From Bradyrhizobiaceae bacterium (GTDB lineage Bacteria; Pseudomonadota; Alphaproteobacteria; Rhizobiales; Hyphomicrobiaceae): a DNA stretch of 14,272 nucleotides. This document shows, piece after piece, positions 1-7,233 of the stretch (within the stretch, counting starts at the first letter, position 1; every line of letters starts with the position of its first letter). The translations under genes and the position numbers were made by a program. Location of the stretch: NCBI GenBank assembly GCA_947475855.1, contig CANJPN010000106.1, positions 1 through 14,272 of the forward strand. Direction: 5' to 3'. A model generated the notes under the pieces. It was given only the letters and a program-made list of their open reading frames with translations, had not been told where the DNA came from and ran no database searches.

Positions 1-870
1 CACGGTGTGATCATCGAGATCCCGATCGGCTATCCGAAGCTGAAATACCAGTTCAAGTGGACCGCCGAGGACGTGCTGCGCAAGAGCATCGACGTCGTCA
101 ACTACGCCAAGTCCAAGGGGCTTCACACCGTCTACTTCCCCTACGACACGACCCGCGTGCGCGAGGAAGACTACGAGTTCGTGCTGAAGCGCCTGATGGA
201 GGCAGCTCCGCCGGATTCCATCGGTGTCGTCGACACGATGGGCTGCGCCACGCCAGAGGCAATCAAGTACATGGTGCGCTGGACCAAGCGCCTGACGGGC
301 GGCCTGCCCGTGGAAGTACACACTCACAACGACTTCGGCATGGGCGTCGCGACCGAACTCGCCGGCGTGGAAGCCGGCGCGTCGTGCGTGCACTCCTCTG
401 CCAACGGCCTAGGTGAGCGCACCGGAAACGCGGCGGCAGAAGAGCTCGCGGTCGCGCTGCACGTGCTCTACGGCTACGAGCAGTACAAGCTCGACAAGCT
501 GCCGGCGCTGGGCGAGGTCTGCCGGCGCGTGTCGGGTCTGCCGATCGCGGTCAACAAGCCGATCCTGGGCGCGCGGAACTTCACGCGCGAGAGCGGCATC
601 GGCGTCGATCTCGTGGTGCGCGAGCCACTCGCGATGTTCGGCACGCATCCGCATCTGACGGGGCGCGAAGGCGAGGTCGTTCTCGGCAAGAAGAGCGGCA
701 AGATGTCGATCTCGTACAACCTCGAAAAGCTCGGCTACGACACCGCCGACGACAAGGCGATCGACGCGATGCTCGGCGCCGTGAAGCAGCTCGGTATCGA
801 CAAGCGTGGGCTGGTGACCGACGACGAGTTCCGCACCATCGCCGACAAGGTGCTGGGCAAGCCGGCGTGA
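1..870 (+). CDS. Pyruvate carboxyltransferase-family protein (2-isopropylmalate/homocitrate synthase-like), 5' end outside window
   Basis: The reading frame is open from base 1 and ends at TGA 868-870, so the N-terminus lies outside the window and about 289 residues are visible. The sequence has the marks of a DRE-TIM metallolyase, an enzyme class that condenses acetyl-CoA with a 2-oxo acid or cleaves HMG-CoA. HTHND (bases 319-333) supplies the HxH divalent-metal ligands. NGLGERTGNA, shortly after, is the glycine-rich loop seen in isopropylmalate and homocitrate synthases. GKKSGK near base 690 matches the end of the catalytic region in those enzymes. There is no LeuA regulatory domain, because the protein stops about 60 residues later. 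The substrate cannot be fixed: homocitrate, citramalate, isopropylmalate or an HMG-CoA-lyase-like reaction are all possible. The family call is firm and the reaction is not. The protein is expected to be cytoplasmic. Confidence 0.85.
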   Translation, partial: HGVIIEIPIGYPKLKYQFKWTAEDVLRKSIDVVNYAKSKGLHTVYFPYDTTRVREEDYEFVLKRLMEAAPPDSIGVVDTMGCATPEAIKYMVRWTKRLTGGLPVEVHTHNDFGMGVATELAGVEAGASCVHSSANGLGERTGNAAAEELAVALHVLYGYEQYKLDKLPALGEVCRRVSGLPIAVNKPILGARNFTRESGIGVDLVVREPLAMFGTHPHLTGREGEVVLGKKSGKMSISYNLEKLGYDTADDKAIDAMLGAVKQLGIDKRGLVTDDEFRTIADKVLGKPA

Positions 871-873
871 GCC

Positions 874-956
874 CGTAGGGTGCGGTAGCGCGTCAGCGCG
901 TACCGCACCGGTTACGATCAGGAACGGTGCGGTACGCTTCGCTACCGCACCCTACG
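874..956. repeat. REP-like double palindrome downstream of the carboxyltransferase gene
   Basis: Bases 874-910 and 925-956 are inverted copies of each other around a 14-base spacer. The first 16 bases of the left arm match the end of the right arm exactly in reverse complement. Each arm is also a hairpin by itself: GGTGCGGTA pairs with TACCGCACC at 879-887/901-909 and again at 926-934/943-951. The whole unit can form two adjacent hairpins or one cruciform. It starts 4 nt after the stop codon. This layout is typical of REP/BIME-type elements mobilised by RAYT transposases. No such transposase is in the window. There is no T-run, so it is not a classical terminator. Confidence 0.75.
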
Positions 957-1018
957 TCCACTTATCGGATTGGCTCTCGTTGTCGCTAGGCCGGGAACGC
1001 GAGTGGAGTGTTCGCGCC

Positions 1019-1291
1019 ATGTGCCGGAACATCAGGACGCTCTACAACTTCGCGCCGCCCGCGACGGACGACGAGATCCACGCTTCGGCGTTGCAGTTCG
1101 TGCGCAAGCTGAGCGGGTTCGCGCGGCCGTCGAAGGAGAACGAAGCGGCGTTCGAGAAGGCCGTGGAGGATGTGGCGCGGGCGGCGCGGGAACTGCTCGG
1201 CTCGCTGCATACCAAGGCGCCGCCACGGGATCGCGAGACCGAAGCCGAAAAGGCGAAGGCGCGGTCGGCGGAACGTTTCGGGAAGGCGTAG
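1019..1291 (+). CDS. DUF2277 family protein
   Basis: This 90-residue cytoplasmic protein opens with MCRNIRTLYNFAPPAT. That N-terminus, the following ALQFVRKLSGF segment and a helical A/E-rich middle are characteristic of the small DUF2277 family, whose function is unknown. The frame is open further upstream to an ATG at 980, but the family N-terminus fixes the start at 1019; a GGAG lies about 10 nt before it. Residues 1-62 are the conserved domain. The last 28 residues are lysine-, glutamate- and arginine-rich and probably disordered. The gene is convergent with the histidine-rich gene on the other strand, with only 3 nt between the stop codons. No signal peptide or membrane segment is visible, and no operon partner on the same strand. 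Confidence 0.8.
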   Translation: MCRNIRTLYNFAPPATDDEIHASALQFVRKLSGFARPSKENEAAFEKAVEDVARAARELLGSLHTKAPPRDRETEAEKAKARSAERFGKA

Positions 1292-1294
1292 GCG

Positions 1295-1747
1295 TCAACG
1301 CACGCGGCGGCGGAGGTCGGCGTTCTGCAGCCAATTGTGCTCGCGGTGCGAATGCCAGTGGATGCGGCCGCGCTCGCGGTCGTGAGCCTGCCACATGCGC
1401 CAGTCGGCGGCGGCGTGGGTCTGGTGCTCGAGGCAGGCGCCGTAGTGATAGCCTTTGCCGAGCACGAAGCGCTGGCCATGTAACATGCGCGCGCCGGACC
1501 AGGGATTGCAGTGCCAGGACGCGGTGCGATAGCGCTTCACGGCGGCGCGTGACTTATAGTGGGCCTTGCGATGCGCCTTATGGACGTGCTTTCCAGCGGC
1601 GTGGTGATGCATGTGGTGTCCGCGCGAGGGATAGCGGCCCCAGCCGTGGTCCAGGTCATGCGCCTCGGCCGATGCGGTCGCTGCCAGCGACAGGCCGATG
1701 GCGGCGACGATGCCGATTAAGGCGTTAGCCAGCGATTTCCAGACCAT
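1295..1747 (-). CDS. Histidine-rich exported protein of unknown function
   Basis: This 150-residue protein has a clear Sec signal peptide: MVWK, then a hydrophobic stretch through about residue 22, and ATASA or AEA as a cleavage site near 26-30. The mature part of about 120 residues contains roughly 21 histidines. One cluster reads GHHMHHH and another reads KHVHKAHRKAH, and there are many arginines, tryptophans and tyrosines. Two cysteines (in WHCNP and YGACLE) could form a disulfide. No enzyme family is recognised. The composition suggests periplasmic binding of transition metals or heme, but this is inference only. GGAG sits 6 nt before the ATG on the minus strand. The dehydrogenase gene ends 105 nt upstream on the same strand, so co-transcription is possible. 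Confidence 0.75.
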   Translation of the reverse strand: MVWKSLANALIGIVAAIGLSLAATASAEAHDLDHGWGRYPSRGHHMHHHAAGKHVHKAHRKAHYKSRAAVKRYRTASWHCNPWSGARMLHGQRFVLGKGYHYGACLEHQTHAAADWRMWQAHDRERGRIHWHSHREHNWLQNADLRRRVR

Positions 1748-1852
1748 GACGAGCTCCAGGGCGCAAGCGCGCCAATCCCAACGATCGCAATAGCTTACGT
1801 GGTCATGGCAACAAATTCCTTAACGCCGGAGCGATTTCGGGACCTCGTGCGT

Positions 1853-2812
1853 TTAGGTTCTCGTAACCACATTCATCATGCCAGCCGGTGCGGTGCCGGC
1901 GAGGAAGGCTGCCATGTTCTGCTCGATCACGGGCATGGCGTGGTCTACGTACTGGTCGTTGAAGCCGCCCAGATGTGGCGTGATGAAGACGTTGTCGAGG
2001 TCCCAGAAGCCATGATCGGGCGGCAGGGGTTCCTGCACGAACACGTCGATTGCGGCGCCGGCGATGCGGCGGTTGCGCAACGTATCGAGCAGCGCTGGTT
2101 CGTCGACGACGCCGCCGCGCGCGAGGTTGACGAGGAACGACGTCGGCTTCATCGCGGCGAGCACCTGCGCGTTCACGGCGTTTCGTGTGGCGGGCGTGAG
2201 CGGCGTCAGCAGGATGAGATAGTCGAGGTCGCGGACGGCGTCGGCGAGGTTGGCGCTCGATCGCATCTCGTCGAAGCCGGGCACGGGGCGGACGGCCGAG
2301 GTAATGCCGACGGTCTTCATGTTGAACGCCTTCAGGCGCGGTGCGAGGTCGGTCGCGATGGCGCCGACGCCGAAGATGCCGGCGGTCTTGCCGTTCATCA
2401 GTGTCGAGGGCCAGCGCGCCCACTGCTTCTTGTCCTGCGCGCGGACGGAATGATGCATCCGCCGCGACAGCAGCAGCATCGCGCCGAAAGCTGCTTCCGA
2501 CAGCGGCGGGCCATGGATGCCGTGCAGGTTGGTGACGATCGCATCCTTCGGCAGCGACGGCAGATCCGTGATGCCGTCTACGCCGGTGCCGAGCGCCTGC
2601 ACCCACTTGAGCTTGTTGCCGAGCTGGTACACGCGATCGACCATCATCGGTCCGAAGGTAATGAGCACATCGGCGTTCGGCGCGAAGGGATCGACCTTGG
2701 AGTGGTGGTCGACCAGATCGACGTTGATCTGCGGGAAGCGTGCGCGAAGCCGGTCGCGGTACTGCACGCGCACATCCTCGGGCAGCGTGAGGAGGATCAG
2801 GACGTTGGTCAT
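1853..2812 (-). CDS. D-2-hydroxyacid dehydrogenase (NAD(P)-dependent)
   Basis: This 319-residue cytoplasmic oxidoreductase belongs to the D-isomer-specific 2-hydroxyacid dehydrogenase family, which interconverts 2-oxo acids (such as glyoxylate, hydroxypyruvate or phenylpyruvate) and D-2-hydroxy acids. The nucleotide-binding loop GVGAIA is at residues 148-153. The catalytic triad is present: Arg232 in NLARGG, Glu261 in VQEPLP and His280 in TPHLGG. WVQALGTGVDG at about 70-80 is the substrate-loop region. Length is normal for the family. The last glycine of the usual GxGxxG loop is alanine. The residues after the loop do not clearly decide NAD versus NADP, and the physiological substrate cannot be named. 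No strong Shine-Dalgarno precedes the ATG, but the next methionines lie deep inside the first strand-helix region, so 2812 is preferred. Confidence 0.9.
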   Translation of the reverse strand: MTNVLILLTLPEDVRVQYRDRLRARFPQINVDLVDHHSKVDPFAPNADVLITFGPMMVDRVYQLGNKLKWVQALGTGVDGITDLPSLPKDAIVTNLHGIHGPPLSEAAFGAMLLLSRRMHHSVRAQDKKQWARWPSTLMNGKTAGIFGVGAIATDLAPRLKAFNMKTVGITSAVRPVPGFDEMRSSANLADAVRDLDYLILLTPLTPATRNAVNAQVLAAMKPTSFLVNLARGGVVDEPALLDTLRNRRIAGAAIDVFVQEPLPPDHGFWDLDNVFITPHLGGFNDQYVDHAMPVIEQNMAAFLAGTAPAGMMNVVTRT

Positions 2813-3134
2813 TGGGGGGCTTTCGGAGCGGGCCTGGAATTGCTGAGACCTAGCGCCTCGGCGGGGGTGGAGTCGATAGCGCGTCGCGTGGTCAAGTTAG
2901 CAATGCCTGACGGCATGTAGGGGCGTTGCCCCTACGACCCCACCAAAGGCCCCGGGCCTTTGGAAACCCGCCCTTTGAGTTGCACAATCGGAAAGCTGGC
3001 GCCCCCAAGACGGGTCCAGGCGCCGGCGCGCTATGCCGAAGGCATGCGGGCGCATCACGCGCAGGAGCACGTGGGCCGCGTAGGCCCTCGTATCGCCCGA
3101 GACGGCGCTAACTTCGCCTTGCGGGGTTGCTGAT
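2813..3134. other. Intergenic region with four short hairpins
   Basis: This stretch upstream of the dehydrogenase holds no convincing gene. Four compact inverted repeats follow one another: GTAGGGGC/GCCCCTAC at 2917-2935 (8-bp stem, 3-nt loop), CCAAAGGCC/GGCCTTTGG at 2943-2963 (9-bp stem, 3-nt loop), ATGCC/GGCAT at 3033-3045, and GGGCC/GGCCC at 3073-3087. The first two are strong, closely spaced stems without a T-run. The block lies downstream of the 70-residue gene, so read leftward it could help end the recQ transcript. It also resembles the dispersed intergenic hairpin repeats common in high-GC proteobacteria. Confidence 0.5.
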
Positions 3135-3347
3135 TCAATCGTCCGGGTAGGGGTTCAATTCCGGAAACCGATCCGTGACTATCGACATCAGGTCATAGTG
3201 CGCAGCCAGTATTGGGCCCACCGGCGTTCGCAACAACTTCTGGAGATCTTTGTCGGGCAACGTTGAGATGTGATCATCCAACTGGTCGATCCCGTCGCCT
3301 GCCCGCTGCAACGCGGCAACAATTCGTTCTGCTTCCTCTCGCGTCAT
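3135..3347 (-). CDS. Small hypothetical protein in the recQ transcription unit
   Basis: This 70-residue acidic protein begins MTREEAERIVAAL and appears mostly helical. It has no signal peptide, membrane segment or cysteine. I do not recognise the family. Its ATG lies 6 nt after the recQ stop codon on the same strand, so it is very likely read from the recQ message and perhaps translated by reinitiation. A purine-rich AGGAAG-like site is not evident in that 6-nt gap, so its ribosome binding site would lie inside the recQ end. A role linked to RecQ is possible only by position. The C-terminal RFPELNPYPDD ends the protein cleanly. The tight spacing and ordinary codon use make a real gene likely. 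Confidence 0.6.
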   Translation of the reverse strand: MTREEAERIVAALQRAGDGIDQLDDHISTLPDKDLQKLLRTPVGPILAAHYDLMSIVTDRFPELNPYPDD

Positions 3348-3353
3348 TGCACC

Positions 3354-5528
<2,175 letters not shown>

Positions 5529-5533
5529 CGCCG

Positions 5534-5537
5534 TCCT
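5534..5537 (-). promoter_or_regulatory. Ribosome binding site used to choose the recQ start
   Basis: AGGA on the minus strand sits 5 nt before the ATG at 5528. The upstream ATG at 5561 has AAGGAG about 12 nt away and a GGGA directly touching it, both poorly spaced. The GTG at 5606 has nothing recognisable. The choice is a preference, not a proof. Confidence 0.4.
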
Positions 5538-5841
5538 GTCGTCGATCGCGGACAGTGCCATTCCCTGACGGTGCTCCTTCGGGGCGGTCGGTACGATCAT
5601 CGCCACGCCGGCATGGTTCTAATTCGATTCGAGAGCTCAGTGTGGCCGGCGGCGATGTGTGTGCACCGATTACGGGAACGGCTGGCCGGACGGTCGCTGC
5701 CTCGGGAACGCCACGAATGCCTGCAACTTCCGGAAAATGCTGCATTCAGCGGGGGTTCATGGCGAAGCTGATAGACGTGACTATGCCGAGGATGCCAGCA
5801 GGTGCGGCAGGAGTGCCACTCCTGCGGGAGTCATCGGCCGA

Positions 5842-5869
5842 GGGGACGGGAACCGGGGACGGACCGGGG
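5842..5869 (+). other. Potential G-quadruplex motif upstream of recQ
   Basis: Four G-runs of 3 to 4 bases occur at 5842-5845, 5848-5850, 5855-5858 and 5866-5869, with loops of 2, 4 and 7 bases. This fits the usual G3+N1-7 rule. Part of it arises from a direct repeat, GGGGACGG, at 5842 and 5855. In a high-GC genome such motifs occur by chance, so its function is unproven. Confidence 0.45.
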
Positions 5870-5982
5870 TGACTGGCTCTTTGGAATATGAGACATCTTC
5901 CGAGAGACGGGAATTCCAGCCAGGATTTCTGGTGAGAATGCCTTCATCGCCAGCCGAGCTGCATTCGCAAGGACCAAGCCCC

Positions 5983-6270
5983 ATGGCTACGCTTCGCTCT
6001 CTTGCTGCCATCGCCGCCTTCGGTTTCGGCCTGGCCACTGCGGCCTCGATCGCCTCGGCTCAGGCGACATGCGACTGGTACGCCAACACGGCGCTGCAAC
6101 AGCAGAAGGTCAATGTCGACCGCAAATGTGGTTTCAAAGGCGAGTCCTGGTCATTCGATCGCACGTCGCACATGCACTGGTGCCAGTCGGTCGGTCCGGA
6201 TCAATGGAAACGTCAGGCGCAGTTGCGGGAACAGGAACTCAACAAGTGCGCGGCTGAAACACGGCGCTGA
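5983..6270 (+). CDS. Small exported four-cysteine protein of unknown function
   Basis: This 95-residue protein has a textbook signal peptide (MATLRSLAAIAAFGFGLATAASIASA, cleavage near residue 26 before QATCDW). The mature chain of about 69 residues has four cysteines, in ATCDW, RKCGF, HWCQS and NKCAA. That is enough for two disulfides in the oxidising periplasm. It is rich in Trp, Gln and Lys. The first part (TCDWYANTALQQQKVNVDRKCGF) recalls small alphaproteobacterial hypothetical proteins, but I cannot name a family. The start at 5983 is chosen because AAGGA lies 9 nt upstream and the signal peptide begins there; the frame is open further upstream to 5659 without any recognisable content. 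Its role is unknown. Confidence 0.75.
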   Translation: MATLRSLAAIAAFGFGLATAASIASAQATCDWYANTALQQQKVNVDRKCGFKGESWSFDRTSHMHWCQSVGPDQWKRQAQLREQELNKCAAETRR

Positions 6271-6375
6271 TCGGGTTGTTCGCCGGGACGATGGATGGGG
6301 AAGGTGGCGGCGTCGGCATCGATGCGCCGGATGAGATATGGTAAATGAGCAGTGATTCTCGCCTGCCGAGCGTCC

Positions 6376-6380
6376 GGAGG
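6376..6380 (+). promoter_or_regulatory. Strong ribosome binding site fixing the start at 6388
   Basis: GGAGG lies 7 nt before ATG 6388. The frame is open to 6352, but only the start at 6388 has this site and places a hydrophobic anchor at the N-terminus. Confidence 0.65.
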
Positions 6381-6387
6381 CTCACCC

Positions 6388-7128
6388 ATGAAGCGTCTCA
6401 TTGCTATCTTCATTTTGCTGCTGCTCGGTTTCTACGTGGCATGGCCGGGCTGGAGCGGTTACCAGATTGCGACCGCGATCAAAGCCAGAGACAACGCGAC
6501 GCTCGAGCGTAAGATTGCATTCGCGGATGTTCGCGAGACATTGAAGCCGCTGGCGGTGCAGAAAGTCGGCGAAGTCTACGATCAGCAGCTCAAGGCACAG
6601 GCCGGGCCTGCCGGGGCTGCGATCCTGAACCAGATCAAGGCCGACGTGGTGCCGAAGATCGTGGATACGGCCCTCTTGCATCTCGTCACCGCCCCTAATC
6701 TCATTCGCGTGGTCAATGACAGGGGGGCGTTGAAAGAGAATGCGGAGCGCATTCTGAAGGAGCAGATCGGCAAGATCGGGCTGCCTGGACTGGGCGGCGG
6801 CTCGGCAGCAGGTGGTGGTGCAAACATCCAGCTTCCCGGCGGGCTCGGTCAGATTGCCGGCAGGCTCGGTATTCCTGGAGTGGGGGGCGGTGCGCCAAAG
6901 GCGGAGCCCGCCATGTCGCCGTCAGCATCAACGCCGGTTGCCACGGATGCGAATGCCACGCCGCCGAGCTTCGGTTACGCGAACATCAAGCGGTTCGGTT
7001 TTCTCGGGCCGCTGGCGTTCGAAGTCGGTATCGCAAAGGACGCGGCTGCAGCGGACTCGGACGTCGTCGTCGAGATGCGCTTCGTCGCCGGCGATTGGCG
7101 CGTGGTCGGGGTGAAACCGCGGATCTGA
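6388..7128 (+). CDS. DUF2939-like membrane-anchored protein
   Basis: This 246-residue protein starts with MKRLIAIFILLLLGFYVAWPGWSGYQIATAI, an uncleaved anchor or signal segment followed by the pattern of an aromatic pair before a short helix. After it comes KARDNATLERKIAFADVRETLKPL. This 'one N-terminal helix, then residues on which a substrate acts once per unit' layout is what I associate with DUF2939, a bacterial family of unknown function. Residues 30-125 form the likely domain. A glycine- and proline-rich linker of about 85 residues (GLPGLGGGSAAGGG and similar) follows. A C-terminal beta-rich part at about 195-246 (FLGPLAFEVGI, VVVEMRFVAGDWRVVGVKPRI) ends the protein. Most of the chain is probably periplasmic. 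The gene stands 117 nt after the four-cysteine gene on the same strand and 105 nt before pepN, so it is probably its own unit or loosely linked. Confidence 0.65.
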   Translation: MKRLIAIFILLLLGFYVAWPGWSGYQIATAIKARDNATLERKIAFADVRETLKPLAVQKVGEVYDQQLKAQAGPAGAAILNQIKADVVPKIVDTALLHLVTAPNLIRVVNDRGALKENAERILKEQIGKIGLPGLGGGSAAGGGANIQLPGGLGQIAGRLGIPGVGGGAPKAEPAMSPSASTPVATDANATPPSFGYANIKRFGFLGPLAFEVGIAKDAAAADSDVVVEMRFVAGDWRVVGVKPRI

Positions 7129-7233
7129 GCGGAGCTCCGACGTTGGTCGATCGATGCCGGTCCGGGCTTTAGCCGGACGGCGATACACTCTATGGTCGCG
7201 GGCAATCCATAACCTGCCCGGAGACCATCGTTC

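Larger units (their letters stand above)
5529..5982. other. Divergent intergenic region between recQ and the four-cysteine protein gene
   Basis: About 450 bases lie between the recQ start and the start at 5983. An open frame runs in from 5659 (+) to the downstream gene, but its first 108 codons show no domain or signal, and the real product starts with a signal peptide at 5983. The region should contain both divergent promoters; I see no convincing -35/-10 pair. Two structures stand out: a hairpin GCAGGAGT/ACTCCTGC at 5807-5825 with a 3-nt loop, and four G-runs at 5842-5869. Confidence 0.5.

Noticed and set aside
970..1728. 252-codon plus-strand frame spanning DUF2277 and the histidine-rich gene
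   Set aside because: Its composition is almost only Arg, Gly, Ala and Ser, typical of a high-GC shadow frame; the DUF2277 protein in another frame is clear.
1799..2920. 373-codon plus-strand open frame
   Set aside because: It runs opposite the dehydrogenase and reads as its mirror: no domain, odd His/Arg/Gly composition. The minus-strand gene has clear catalytic motifs.
2926..3111. 61-codon plus-strand open frame
   Set aside because: It lies across the hairpin series, has no ribosome site and its codons follow the inverted repeats.
7160..7178. Hairpin GTCCGG/CCGGAC between the DUF2939-like gene and pepN as a terminator
   Set aside because: Only a 6-bp stem with a 7-nt loop and no T-run; could be chance in this GC-rich stretch.
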